64,000 bases of DNA from Erysipelotrichales bacterium (GCA_017532345.1 JAFXJJ010000094.1:27099-91098), one strand, 5' to 3'. Positions 17,131-26,134 are shown, numbered from the stretch's first letter. Notes: generated by a model not told the origin, from the letters alone. Numbers and translations are program-made.

Positions 17131-18612
17131 ATGGAAAGTATTCGATTTAAGCTATGGACAACAATCATTGCTTTAATCTTTATTATTCTTACTCCTATAT
17201 GGTATTTCCAAGTAGTGCGCTTGGAACAAACTTACACTGAAACAAAGATTAAAGATGCTTTAAATGCTACTAGTGCATTGTCAGTTATCTTTAAAGAAGA
17301 AGGTATGACTGCCAAGACAGGTGAAGAAGTATCTACACTAGCATCAGAAAAAGAAGTATGTGTATCAATTTATGATGAAACAGCTCATCCAATTGTAGAC
17401 TACAAAATGAATACGATTGGTTGTGTATTCGAACAATTAGATGATTTAGATAAGAGTAATGTGTTATACCATATTAGTAATTTAAAGAGTGAAATGATAA
17501 CCTTTGAGGTTGAAAGTAATTCTAATTATCCTGCTGCTTTATATGGTTCATATGTAAGTAGTGATACGGGTGAGAATTATTTAATGGTAGTATCTACCTA
17601 TATTACACCAGTAGGAAGAGTATTAGAGGTATTAAAGAAGCAATTAATGTTTCTAACAGTTCCATTATTAATAGCTGGTACATTACTAGCATTCTTTATT
17701 GCGCGTTCGTTCTCGCAACCAATTATGAAATTATCAAGAGCTACAAGTGAATTAGCGAAAGGTAATTATGATACTCGTGTAGTAGTTGATAGTGATGATG
17801 AAATTGGTGTTCTTCAACAAAACTTCAACTACATGGGTGAACAAATCTCACAATTAGAAGAATTACGTCGTGATTTAATTGCTAATGTATCGCATGACCT
17901 TAAGACACCACTTACGATGATTCGCGGGTATGCGGAAACTATACGTGATCTTACAGGTGATTTCCCTGAAAAACGTAATCAACAATTAGAAATTATTATT
18001 GAAGAAAGTGATCGTTTAAATGCGTTAGTAAATGACCTATTAAACTTATCAAGATTCCAAAGTGGTCAAATTACATTAGAGCCTAAAGTATTTGATTTAA
18101 ATGAAATGATTGTATCTACGATTAATCAATACAATTTCTTAATTACGAATCAAGGATATACATTTGAATATGAAGACCAAGGTACTTGTTACGTATATGG
18201 TGATGTATTACGTATGAAGCAAGTAGTTTATAATATTCTAAATAATGCCGTTAACCATACAGGTGAAGATAAATATATTCGTGTAGAATTAATTAAGAAG
18301 CCTGAAAAGTATCGTGTAGAAATATCTGATACAGGTATGGGTATTAAAAAGGAAGATTTAAATCGTATTTGGGATCGATATTATAAGATTGATAAGAGTG
18401 GTAAGCGACGTGTTGCTGGTACGGGTATTGGATTAGCTATCGTTAAACAAATATTATCTGCCCATGAAGCGTTATTTGGTGTAGAGAGTGAATATGGACA
18501 TGGTGCTACCTTCTACTTTGAAATGTATCGCGTAGAACACTTCAATAAGCGTAATGTTGAGCGTGTTAAGGTAGTAGATATTCAAATAGACCATGATGAA
18601 GAAAATGTGTAG
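17131..18612 (+). CDS. Sensor histidine kinase, HAMP type
   Basis: A 493-residue membrane kinase. Membrane segments at about 7-27 and 172-191 flank an extracytoplasmic sensor of about 145 residues. HAMP spans about 192-245. His255 is in ANVSHDLKTPLTMIRGY. ATPase boxes: ILNNAVNHTG, DTGMGIK and GTGIGLAIV. The overall plan and many motif words match the kinase at 3457, but the sensor regions differ, so the paralogs probably read different signals. It is cotranscribed with its regulator and followed by a Cof-type phosphatase gene eight bases on. Confidence 0.92.
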   Translation: MESIRFKLWTTIIALIFIILTPIWYFQVVRLEQTYTETKIKDALNATSALSVIFKEEGMTAKTGEEVSTLASEKEVCVSIYDETAHPIVDYKMNTIGCVFEQLDDLDKSNVLYHISNLKSEMITFEVESNSNYPAALYGSYVSSDTGENYLMVVSTYITPVGRVLEVLKKQLMFLTVPLLIAGTLLAFFIARSFSQPIMKLSRATSELAKGNYDTRVVVDSDDEIGVLQQNFNYMGEQISQLEELRRDLIANVSHDLKTPLTMIRGYAETIRDLTGDFPEKRNQQLEIIIEESDRLNALVNDLLNLSRFQSGQITLEPKVFDLNEMIVSTINQYNFLITNQGYTFEYEDQGTCYVYGDVLRMKQVVYNILNNAVNHTGEDKYIRVELIKKPEKYRVEISDTGMGIKKEDLNRIWDRYYKIDKSGKRRVAGTGIGLAIVKQILSAHEALFGVESEYGHGATFYFEMYRVEHFNKRNVERVKVVDIQIDHDEENV

Positions 18613-18620
18613 GTGATTAG

Positions 18621-19370
18621 ATGAATAAAGTATTTTTCTTTGATATTGATGGTACATTATACGAACCTAATGTAGGTGTATGCGAAAGTACTAAGTTAGC
18701 TATTAAAAAACTATTAGCGAAAGGCTATGTAGTAGCAATTGCTAGTGGTAGAAGCTATATTGGTAGTAAAGATATAGCGGATGAGCTAGGTGTGTCATAT
18801 GTAGTTTGTGATGGTGGTAATAGTGTATATGTAAATGGTGAAATCGTACATCAATGTACATTAGATAAAGATACATGCTTATCATTAATTACCTTAGCCA
18901 AGGAAAAAGATATACCTTATATATTAGTGGATAATGAGCATTATTATGGTAAGAAACGTTCACTAGCATTTGAGAAGGTACATCCTTGGATTGATTATCA
19001 AGGGGATAAAGCATTTGATGATGTACATGTTATGAAGCTAGGATTTGATGTTGATAAACAACAAAGTGATTATTTAGATAAGCATAGTGATGTGAATATG
19101 TTGCTGTTTAAAGATGTGATGTGTCTAGTTACAGATCAAAATAATAAGGCTGAAGGTATTAAAGAATGTATGAAGCTATTACCTGAGTCAGAAATTATTG
19201 TATTTGGAGATAGCTTTAATGATATTCAAATGTTTGAATATGCTGATATCTCAGTTTGTATGGGACAAGCGTCAAAAGATGTACAAAAGCATGCTAATTA
19301 TGTAACTGATGAGATTAGTGAAGATGGTATATATAAGGCATGTGTGAAGTATAAGTGGATTGAGGAGTAA
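18621..19370 (+). CDS. Cof-type HAD phosphatase
   Basis: A 249-residue HAD subfamily IIB protein. Motif I FFDIDGTLYEP has both Asp residues. Motif II is AIASGRSY, motif III the Lys in NNKAEGIKE and motif IV FGDSFNDIQMFE. The C2-type cap fills about 80-175. Cof-type enzymes dephosphorylate sugar phosphates and flavin or pyridoxal phosphates. The substrate is not predictable here. It lies in the same operon, between the kinase and the binding protein. Confidence 0.9.
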   Translation: MNKVFFFDIDGTLYEPNVGVCESTKLAIKKLLAKGYVVAIASGRSYIGSKDIADELGVSYVVCDGGNSVYVNGEIVHQCTLDKDTCLSLITLAKEKDIPYILVDNEHYYGKKRSLAFEKVHPWIDYQGDKAFDDVHVMKLGFDVDKQQSDYLDKHSDVNMLLFKDVMCLVTDQNNKAEGIKECMKLLPESEIIVFGDSFNDIQMFEYADISVCMGQASKDVQKHANYVTDEISEDGIYKACVKYKWIEE

Positions 19371-19374
19371 AAAT

Positions 19375-20274
19375 ATGAGGAAACTGAAGATAAAACCAAA
19401 ATATAGGAAACAATTGATTCTTTGTATCAGTATTCTTTGTGTGGTTGTATTTTCAGTTTTTCTTTTCTCAAATAATAAAACTGATGAAGAAATCATCTAT
19501 CATGTTGGTATTGTAGAGAATGATAAGCTAGAGAAACAATCGTTAATGAATGCCTATGAAGCTTATTTAAAGAATCGTAATATTGATATACCTAATATTG
19601 AGTATGTCTATTATCCAACTACTAACAACCTAATAGAAGCAATGAATCGTGGACTAGTAGATATTAGTTTTCTTGATGCATACGCAATAGCCAAGGCAGA
19701 TATAGATGAGTCATTAACTGTGATTGCTTCTAAGAATATTACGGTAGAAAGTGAGGAACCACAAAACTATTATCGTACGATTCTACTTAGAAAAGAGAAC
19801 ATTGAAGAAACAGATGAGCTTATTAGAAGGAATACCAATTATGAGGAAATGACATATTGTGTTATGAATCCTACTTCAGTTGCGGGATTTATAGGGGTTA
19901 TGCCTTTTTTTGAAGAATATGATTTTTCTTTTTATGATGTGAATAGTATTAAAGTAGAGAATTTTGAAGAAAGTTTAATTTATCTAGCAGCTAATAAATG
20001 TGATGTAGGGATTGGATATACTAATATTCGTGAAGAATATGAAGATATGTGGGAATATTATAGTGGCTCTAAAGGTAGTATTTATGATGAATTATCGATT
20101 ATTTATGTATCTGAGAAATTATATGATGATGCGGTAATTATAAGTAACAAAATTGATGATACATTTAAGAAGCGATTTCTTGAATTATTATATAAAAATA
20201 AGTATAGTGATAGTAGTAATGAAAATTATGATTATTTAAAGAATATTATTAAGAAATATTTAGGAGGGGAATAA
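19375..20274 (+). CDS. PhnD-like membrane-anchored binding protein
   Basis: A 299-residue extracytoplasmic protein. One N-terminal membrane segment (about 13-33) follows a basic tail and has no lipobox. The rest resembles the PhnD/phosphonate-binding fold: YHVGIVENDK near the start, YYPTTNNLIEAMNRGLVDISFLDAYA (the hinge and ligand loop), a YCVMNPTSVAGFIGVMPF segment and AANKCDVGIGYTN. It could bind a phosphonate, phosphate ester or other anion outside the cell. No phosphonate permease is near. I chose the ATG at 19375 because GAGGAG precedes it, five bases after the HAD stop. It is cotranscribed with the 5'-nucleotidase-like gene. Confidence 0.75.
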   Translation: MRKLKIKPKYRKQLILCISILCVVVFSVFLFSNNKTDEEIIYHVGIVENDKLEKQSLMNAYEAYLKNRNIDIPNIEYVYYPTTNNLIEAMNRGLVDISFLDAYAIAKADIDESLTVIASKNITVESEEPQNYYRTILLRKENIEETDELIRRNTNYEEMTYCVMNPTSVAGFIGVMPFFEEYDFSFYDVNSIKVENFEESLIYLAANKCDVGIGYTNIREEYEDMWEYYSGSKGSIYDELSIIYVSEKLYDDAVIISNKIDDTFKKRFLELLYKNKYSDSSNENYDYLKNIIKKYLGGE

Positions 20275-20275
20275 A

Positions 20276-21814
20276 ATGGATAGAATACGTATATTAGCTA
20301 CATCAGATGTGCATGGGTATGTGACACCATTCTCTTATGCAAATCGTAAAGAAGTAGATGGTGGATTAGTGAAAATTGCTACTCAAATTGAAGCATTGCG
20401 TGATGAGAATACTATTTTGGTGGATAATGGAGATACAATCCAAGGTTCTCCGATGTTGTATTATCATCATTTATTTAGAAGTGAAACAACTAACCCAATG
20501 GCGAAAATCCTTAATGCGATGAAATATGATTATGTAAATACTGGTAATCATGAGTTCAACTATGGTTATGAAAATGCGAAAAAATATTATGAGGATTTAG
20601 ATGCCAAGTGGATTTGTGGGAATATTCGCTATAGTAATGAAAGTATTAATAAACCATATGTAGTTCATTCATTCCCTAATGGTAGAAAGATTGCGTTAAT
20701 TGCAGCAGTTACAGATTACATCACAAATTGGGAACAACCAAAGAATATTGTGAATGTGACATTTGATAAGGTATTTGATTTTATAAGTAATGCAGTTTCT
20801 TTAGTAAAAACTAATGAACAAGTAGATGCAATCATCGTTTTATACCATGGTGGGTATGAAAAGGATTTAGAAACGGGTGTTCCTACGGAAGCATTAACTG
20901 GTGAAAATGTTGGCCATCGTTTATGTAGTGAAATAGACGGTATCACGGCAGTAGTTAGTGGACATCAACACCGTAGTATTGCAGGATATTGTGAAGGTGT
21001 ATGTACAACTCAAACAGCCTTTAATGCGAAAGAATTAGCCATGATTGATATCACATTTGATGGTGATGAAATTAAGGCAGTACCATCATTAATTAAGCCA
21101 GCAGCTACATATAGTGAAGCATTATTAGGATTAATTGAAGATATTGAATTAGAAACACAAGAATGGTTAGATAAGCCTTTAGGTGAATTAGATGAAGGTG
21201 ATTTATTAATACATGACATCTTTGATGCGAGAGTACATAAACATCCAATGGTATCATTCTTAAATCAAGTGCAATTAGAACGTTCAGGTGCTGATTTAAG
21301 TGGTGTAGCATTAGCAAACGAAGTAGTAGGCTTCAATCATTTCATTACAATGCGTGATATTGTATCAACATATGTATTCCCTAATACACTAGCAGTATTA
21401 GAAATGACTGGTGCTAATGTACTTGCTTATCTTGAACAATGTGCAGAATACTTTGATTTAGATGAAGAGGGTAATTTCAAGGTATCTAAGCACTTTATGG
21501 AACCAAAACCACAACACTACAATTACGATATGATTGATGGTGAAGGAGTACGCTATACAATTCATGTAGGTAATCCAGTAGGTCAAAGAGTAAGTGATGT
21601 GTATGTTAAGAATGAACCACTAGATATGAATAAGATGTATTTAGTTGTTGTTAATAACTATCGTGCTACTGGTGGTGGTAACTTCGAAATGTTTAAGGTA
21701 TCTAAGGTACACGAAGAAATTCAAACAGATGTAGTAGAATGTATTGCTGATTACATTCAAAAAGTTAAAGTAATCCATGTAAATCATGAAGATAGTATTA
21801 AAGTAGTGAAATAA
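20276..21814 (+). CDS. 5'-nucleotidase/UshA-like metallophosphoesterase
   Basis: A 512-residue two-domain phosphoesterase. The N-terminal metal-binding domain has ATSDVHGYVTPF, DNGDTIQGSP, NTGNHEFNYG, VLYHGGYEKD and VSGHQHRSIAG, which carry the Asp, His and Asn ligands. The C-terminal substrate domain (about 330-500) has the aromatic and NNYRATGGGNFEMF signatures. No signal peptide is visible, so, like YunD-type proteins, it acts inside the cell on nucleotides or related phosphate esters. It starts one base after the preceding stop and ends the operon, with a strong terminator behind it. Confidence 0.92.
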   Translation: MDRIRILATSDVHGYVTPFSYANRKEVDGGLVKIATQIEALRDENTILVDNGDTIQGSPMLYYHHLFRSETTNPMAKILNAMKYDYVNTGNHEFNYGYENAKKYYEDLDAKWICGNIRYSNESINKPYVVHSFPNGRKIALIAAVTDYITNWEQPKNIVNVTFDKVFDFISNAVSLVKTNEQVDAIIVLYHGGYEKDLETGVPTEALTGENVGHRLCSEIDGITAVVSGHQHRSIAGYCEGVCTTQTAFNAKELAMIDITFDGDEIKAVPSLIKPAATYSEALLGLIEDIELETQEWLDKPLGELDEGDLLIHDIFDARVHKHPMVSFLNQVQLERSGADLSGVALANEVVGFNHFITMRDIVSTYVFPNTLAVLEMTGANVLAYLEQCAEYFDLDEEGNFKVSKHFMEPKPQHYNYDMIDGEGVRYTIHVGNPVGQRVSDVYVKNEPLDMNKMYLVVVNNYRATGGGNFEMFKVSKVHEEIQTDVVECIADYIQKVKVIHVNHEDSIKVVK

Positions 21815-21821
21815 GATCAAG

Positions 21822-21856
21822 AGAATTAATTCCTAGTGGAGTTAATTCTTTTTTTT
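21822..21856 (+). terminator. Terminator of the ECF-kinase-nucleotidase operon
   Basis: Stem of 12 bp with one G-U pair (21822-21833 with 21838-21849), loop TAGT, eight T. Confidence 0.88.
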
Positions 21857-21915
21857 GTAATTTTATTGGGCATATTTGTATTTCCTACCAATAATAAGTG
21901 AAGGGAGGCAAGAAT

Positions 21916-22134
21916 ATGCCAAGTACAAATAAAGGGAAAGAGCAGTTTATAAAAGAATATTGGGATTATCAGGAATTGAAGGGAATACAACGAGAAGCAA
22001 AAGAAGAAGGTAAAGAAGAAACCATGCGTGAAGTCATTGCAACGATGTATTCTAATAGCTTTACACTTGACCAAATTGCTAATGCATTAAATCTAAAGAT
22101 AGATTATGTTGAAGAGGTTTTAAATAGTAAATAG
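21916..22134 (+). CDS. Small protein like the tail of Rpn/PD-(D/E)XK proteins
   Basis: A 72-residue protein. Its charged helix with an EEGKEE run followed by a small helical unit (FTLDQIANALNLKIDYVEEVL) resembles the C-terminal tail of Rpn-family recombination-promoting nucleases (transposase_31 type). The catalytic nuclease part is absent. It has its own strong GGGAGG site and a terminator, so it may be an expressed fragment or a small protein derived from such a gene. I do not propose a function. The ATG at 21916 is preferred over an in-frame one at 21898, which lies before the ribosome site. Confidence 0.6.
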   Translation: MPSTNKGKEQFIKEYWDYQELKGIQREAKEEGKEETMREVIATMYSNSFTLDQIANALNLKIDYVEEVLNSK

Positions 22135-22140
22135 TAGTGA

Positions 22141-22173
22141 ACTAACGGTATTTGTTGATGCCGTTAGTTTTTT
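22141..22173 (+). terminator. Terminator after the Rpn-tail gene
   Basis: Stem of 10 bp with one G-U pair (22141-22150 with 22159-22168), loop of 8, then a run of T. Confidence 0.85.
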
Positions 22174-22183
22174 ATTTAAATTT

Positions 22184-22212
22184 TAAAAGAAAAACAACCC
22201 TTACGAGTTGTT
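22184..22212 (-). terminator. Terminator of the DUF4353 lipoprotein gene
   Basis: On the minus strand an 8-bp stem with one G-U pair (22212-22205 with 22200-22193), loop GTAA, then TTTTTCTTTT. Confidence 0.8.
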
Positions 22213-22231
22213 TCAGTTAATTATTTGATAC

Positions 22232-24202
22232 CTATTGTTGATCGTTTTCTCTATTTCCAAAGTTATTTCGGTCTCCACGATTTTCCATATTACCGAAGCC
22301 ACCAAATCCATTATTTCCAACGGTAGTTAACATATCACTAATTTCAAATGTTGTGTGTTCATTACCATCAATATAGACTGTATAGTTACCCTTAGTAAGT
22401 TGTTCGTTAGAGAATACAATGTTTTGGAATACTTTAGAAGCTGTAAATTCTACGACAGTGTTATTTTTGCTGTCTACTATTTTGATACTACTTCCTAAAT
22501 TAACCATATTTGACAATGATAGTGACACTGTATATTGAGTACAAGTATTAGGTAATTCAAGCATTCCAGCAGGACCATAAGCTATTAAATTACCACCAGT
22601 AACTGACATATCACCATCATGATCAAGTGCAGAGTTTGAATTATTAGTTGGACCTTCAATCATAATGTTACCACCTGTAATATTAAGACTATTATTTGAA
22701 TCAATTCCATCGCCATCCGCATTCACAACTAGATTACCACCACTAATACGAATTTCACTAACCCCATCACCTGCAGCGTTAATTCCATCATCAGTAGTAT
22801 TCACAGTAATATTACCACCATTAATGATAATATCACTTTCTTTAGACTCAATACCTTCATAGGCATTAAGTATATTCACATTACCACCTGCAATTGTTAG
22901 TGTGCCATCAGCTGTGATACCTTTACATAAAGAGGAATTAAGTTCAAGGTTACCATTTACGATAGATATTGAACCATCAGATTTTAAAGTATGGTCAGTA
23001 GCATTAATAGTGATAGAGCCACCACCTATATACATGTCTGTACCCGCCTTAATTCCTTTGGCAGAAGCATCTGATAAGTCTATTTCCTCAGTAGTTTCAG
23101 TAGTACTGTCAGTTGTTGGGGTTTGAGGAACTATTGGTTGTTCATTAGTTTCAGGTTGTGTTGGCATGTTAGGTGGAACCATTTGACCTTCGCTATTTGG
23201 TCTATTCATTTGTCCTTTATTACCATTAGGTCTATCTTGACGATTTCCATTTGGGAAAGTAGTACCATCAGGCATTGCTGGAGCTTCACCATCAGTTGGG
23301 AAGCTTGGCATATTTCCTTGATTCCAATGAGGCATGCCACCAAAGTTTCCAAAGTCGGTTGTATCATCACTACCACTAGCTTCTACTAAACCAATTGTAG
23401 TTACATTAATATTACCACCATGAATCGCAACATATTGCGTGCCATCAATTCCATCACCAGTAGATGTAATATCGATATTACCGTTTTCTATATAAACATA
23501 TCCTTTAGTAGTATCTTCCTCTTCTTCTGTTTTGATACCATCATTTAATGCAGTAATAGTAAGATTACCATCTTTCATCGCAACAGAGTTATTCCCTTTA
23601 ATACCATTGTTGGCAGCATCAATTTCAATATCACCACTAATAATCTTGATATTCTTTTTAGAGCCAATGCCATTATGATAATCAGCATTCACTACTAATT
23701 TACCTTGTCCATTGATTGTTAGTGAAGAGGCTGAATAGATGGCAGCACCCTTACGCTCATCATCTTCATTATATGAATCAGTATCATTAATGGTATTAAT
23801 GGTATTAGCCATTAATGTGATACTAACCTTATCAGCCTCATCAACTTGGATAGGTGAACCATAATCGCAAGAGATAGTTGCATTATTTAAGATTAAATGT
23901 ACTTTATCACTTTCAGCGACATTAATTACTACTTGTCCATTTTGAAGTGTTCCTTCTAAAATATAGCTTCCTGCATTAGTAATTTCTAAATCACCATTTA
24001 TTTCACTTAAATTAATAGCTGTTGCGTTATCACTACTTTCATCTAAATCAAAATCTGAATACTCAACACTGATTGTTTTCGCATAAGAATTAATTTCTGT
24101 TTGAACTATGTCATTTTGACTGTTAGTATTAGATGTAGCACATCCAGTTAATAATAAAACAGTACATAATAACGAAATTGTTGTTTTCTTTAAATGTATC
24201 AT
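22232..24202 (-). CDS. DUF4353 carbohydrate-binding beta-helix lipoprotein
   Basis: A 656-residue surface protein. The signal peptide ends in LLLTGC with Cys21 as lipid anchor. The body is built of short repeating strands of the kind GGNINVTT / DGIDS / SLNITGG, as in the Cthe_2159 family (DUF4353), a calcium-dependent pectin-binding beta-helix. A proline-, asparagine- and methionine-rich stretch (about 275-374) interrupts the helix, and the C terminus is again Gly/Asn-rich (FGGFGNMENRG). A strand-rich domain (about 560-620) precedes it. AGAAGGA supports the ATG at 24202. It stands alone, divergent from the phosphatase gene. The likely role is glycan binding at the cell surface. Confidence 0.87.
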   Translation of the reverse strand: MIHLKKTTISLLCTVLLLTGCATSNTNSQNDIVQTEINSYAKTISVEYSDFDLDESSDNATAINLSEINGDLEITNAGSYILEGTLQNGQVVINVAESDKVHLILNNATISCDYGSPIQVDEADKVSITLMANTINTINDTDSYNEDDERKGAAIYSASSLTINGQGKLVVNADYHNGIGSKKNIKIISGDIEIDAANNGIKGNNSVAMKDGNLTITALNDGIKTEEEEDTTKGYVYIENGNIDITSTGDGIDGTQYVAIHGGNINVTTIGLVEASGSDDTTDFGNFGGMPHWNQGNMPSFPTDGEAPAMPDGTTFPNGNRQDRPNGNKGQMNRPNSEGQMVPPNMPTQPETNEQPIVPQTPTTDSTTETTEEIDLSDASAKGIKAGTDMYIGGGSITINATDHTLKSDGSISIVNGNLELNSSLCKGITADGTLTIAGGNVNILNAYEGIESKESDIIINGGNITVNTTDDGINAAGDGVSEIRISGGNLVVNADGDGIDSNNSLNITGGNIMIEGPTNNSNSALDHDGDMSVTGGNLIAYGPAGMLELPNTCTQYTVSLSLSNMVNLGSSIKIVDSKNNTVVEFTASKVFQNIVFSNEQLTKGNYTVYIDGNEHTTFEISDMLTTVGNNGFGGFGNMENRGDRNNFGNRENDQQ

Positions 24203-24313
24203 CAATATTCCTTCTTTCATTAGCTATTGCAGTTATTATTTTACACATAAAATTTATTTTGTCTTGCGTTTTGGTTAAAAGTTCAGATAGAGTTCACATT
24301 GTTTCAGAAAAAC

Positions 24314-24342
24314 TTCAAAATCATCAACAATTATTATATAAT
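24314..24342 (+). promoter_or_regulatory. Promoter of the tyrosine phosphatase gene
   Basis: TTCAAA (24314-24319), 17-base spacer, TATAAT (24337-24342), 22 bases before the ATG at 24365. Confidence 0.65.
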
Positions 24343-24364
24343 ACTTAATAGTGAGGTGTTTATA

Positions 24365-25186
24365 ATGGCAAGAGAAAGAATTGAATTAGAAAACTTAATA
24401 AATACTAGAGATTTAGGTGGATATACTAACGTTGATGGTAAGAAGATTAAACCTAAGAAGTTAATTCGTAGTGCTGCTTTATCTAAAGGTAGTGAGAATG
24501 ATTTAAAGGTATTATGTGATGAATATAACTTAGATGCAATTGTAGATTTCCGTAATAGCGATGAGTTATATAGAGCTCCAGATCCAGTAATGGATGGAGT
24601 AACTCATATTTGGTGCCCAATCTTTGAAGAAAAAGTCGAGAATATTACACGTGAGGAATTATGGGATACTAGTGATCCACTTGCAATGTATGTATATTTT
24701 GGTAATACTTTTGAACAGTTCCAAAAGGAAGGTGGAGAAAATGAAACACCAGATTTCTATGCGCAATTTGTACTTAATGAACATTCTATTGAGTATTATA
24801 AAAAGTTCTTTGATGTTTTATTAGAAGAACGTGAAGGCTCAGTGTTATGGCACTGTTCAGCTGGTAAAGATAGATGTGGAATGGGTACTGTGTATATATT
24901 AAAAGCGCTAGGCATGAGTGATGAATTAATCTATGATGATTATCTAGCTACTAATGAATATTATGAACCTGAAAATCTTCAAATGATTGCGTTAGCAGAT
25001 GAAAGAGGCATGCCTGAATCATTCCATACGATTATTCGAGTAGTCAATGGAGTTCAAAAAGCTTTCTTAGATACTGTGTACCAAATATGTGAGGAAAAGT
25101 ATGGTGGATTAGATAACTTCTTACGTGAAAAATTAGAACTTGATGATAGTAAGATTAAGAAATTAAAGGATTTATATTTAGAGTAA
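24365..25186 (+). CDS. Tyrosine/dual-specificity phosphatase (Y_phosphatase3)
   Basis: A 273-residue protein phosphatase of the bacterial Y_phosphatase3 type. The N-terminal NTRDLGGY motif and the active-site loop HCSAGKDRCG, with Cys164 and Arg170 of the CX5R signature, are clear. The lysine in the loop is typical of the lipid or tyrosine phosphatases of this family. It has no signal peptide. The start at 24365 has GAGGTG upstream; the frame is open further upstream but crosses the promoter. It is followed 29 bases on by an esterase gene, probably in the same transcript. Confidence 0.9.
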   Translation: MARERIELENLINTRDLGGYTNVDGKKIKPKKLIRSAALSKGSENDLKVLCDEYNLDAIVDFRNSDELYRAPDPVMDGVTHIWCPIFEEKVENITREELWDTSDPLAMYVYFGNTFEQFQKEGGENETPDFYAQFVLNEHSIEYYKKFFDVLLEEREGSVLWHCSAGKDRCGMGTVYILKALGMSDELIYDDYLATNEYYEPENLQMIALADERGMPESFHTIIRVVNGVQKAFLDTVYQICEEKYGGLDNFLREKLELDDSKIKKLKDLYLE

Positions 25187-25215
25187 TTATAATCTAGAAT
25201 ATTGGAGGCATTTAT

Positions 25216-26001
25216 ATGGCATCGATTGTTTTGAAATACCAAAGTGTTGAATTAGGCTTTAATACAGAAGTTAATATTATTGTACCTGGTGCACCATTTA
25301 AAGCAATGATGGAAAAGGATATTGGTAAGGCATATAGTGTTAAGCCATTACGTGTAGTATATTTACTTCATGGTGCCTTTAGTGATGGTAGTGAATGGGT
25401 ACGACAATGTGGGCTAGAACGTTATGTGAATGATTATAACTTTATGCTAGTAATGCCTACAGTGAATAATAGCTTCTATCATGATTTAGAATATGGTCCA
25501 AAGTACTTTAAATATGTTACTGAGGAATTACCAGCATTCTTATCGTCATTATTCAATATCTCTACGAAACGTGAAGATACCTTTGTTTGTGGCTTATCAA
25601 TGGGTGGCTTTGGTGCTATGAAATGTGCTTTAAATTATCCTGAGAGGTATGCAGGTGCAGCTAGTATGTCTGGGGCATTAGATATGGTTACTATGGGCAA
25701 GAGAAATAAACCAGCAGGTATGTCATGTGAAGGAGCATTCCTTACAATAGATGATATTAAGGATAGTAATAATGATTTAATGATGTTACTAGAAAAGCAT
25801 GCGAAGGCTAAAACAGATTTACCTAAGCTTCATGTATGTGTAGGTATAGAAGATTTCATTTATGACTTATCAATACTATTTAAAGATAAGTGTGAAGTTT
25901 TAAATATCCCACTAGATTATTATGAAGAAGCAGGTGGACATGAGTGGGACTTTTGGGATCGTAATGTGAAGCGAATACTGGAAATGTTTTCTAAAATGTA
26001 A
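25216..26001 (+). CDS. Tributyrin-type/esterase D-like serine esterase
   Basis: A 261-residue cytoplasmic esterase of the alpha/beta fold, similar in plan to EstA tributyrin esterase. Motifs: YLLHGAFSDGSEW (oxyanion region), nucleophile Ser128 in CGLSMGGFGAMK, acidic residue in VGIEDFIYD and the base His in GGHEWDFWD near the end. Esterases of this type release acetyl or feruloyl groups or short acyl chains. The substrate is unknown. GGAGG lies before the ATG. It shares a transcript with the phosphatase gene. Confidence 0.88.
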   Translation: MASIVLKYQSVELGFNTEVNIIVPGAPFKAMMEKDIGKAYSVKPLRVVYLLHGAFSDGSEWVRQCGLERYVNDYNFMLVMPTVNNSFYHDLEYGPKYFKYVTEELPAFLSSLFNISTKREDTFVCGLSMGGFGAMKCALNYPERYAGAASMSGALDMVTMGKRNKPAGMSCEGAFLTIDDIKDSNNDLMMLLEKHAKAKTDLPKLHVCVGIEDFIYDLSILFKDKCEVLNIPLDYYEEAGGHEWDFWDRNVKRILEMFSKM

Positions 26002-26010
26002 TGTTTTTTC

Positions 26011-26038
26011 TTGTAATGTTTAGAAATCGTTGTATAAT
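26011..26038 (+). promoter_or_regulatory. Promoter of the acidic protein/DUF896 unit
   Basis: TTGTAA (26011-26016), 16-base spacer, TATAAT (26033-26038). It starts a leader of about 90 bases with two alternative hairpins. Confidence 0.65.
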
Positions 26039-26044
26039 ACTAAT

Positions 26045-26134
26045 AAGAGAGGTAGAGGGGTTATTCTACCTCTTTGTGTATAGTAGACAAAGAGGAATAG
26101 CTTGCGTATACTAGACTGAGAAGGAGGCTTTATT
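26045..26134 (+). ncRNA. 5' leader with two mutually exclusive hairpins
   Basis: The predicted transcript begins near 26045. Hairpin 1 is a 9-bp stem (26048-26056 with 26065-26073). Hairpin 2 is a 9-bp stem CCTCTTTGT/ACAAAGAGG (26069-26077 with about 26087-26095) that uses the same CCTCT as the 3' arm of hairpin 1. The two cannot form at once. Hairpin 1 could also serve as a terminator for the upstream esterase, followed by TTTGTG. Regulatory meaning is inferred. Confidence 0.4.

Noticed and set aside
22665..23389. Three open frames opposite the DUF4353 gene
   Set aside because: They arise from the repeat structure of the antisense gene (Ser/Pro/Ile-rich shadow) and lack ribosome sites.
26048..26073. 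Hairpin read only as the esterase terminator
   Set aside because: It lies just downstream of a good promoter and has only TTTG after it, so a leader role is equally likely; both are stated in the leader feature.
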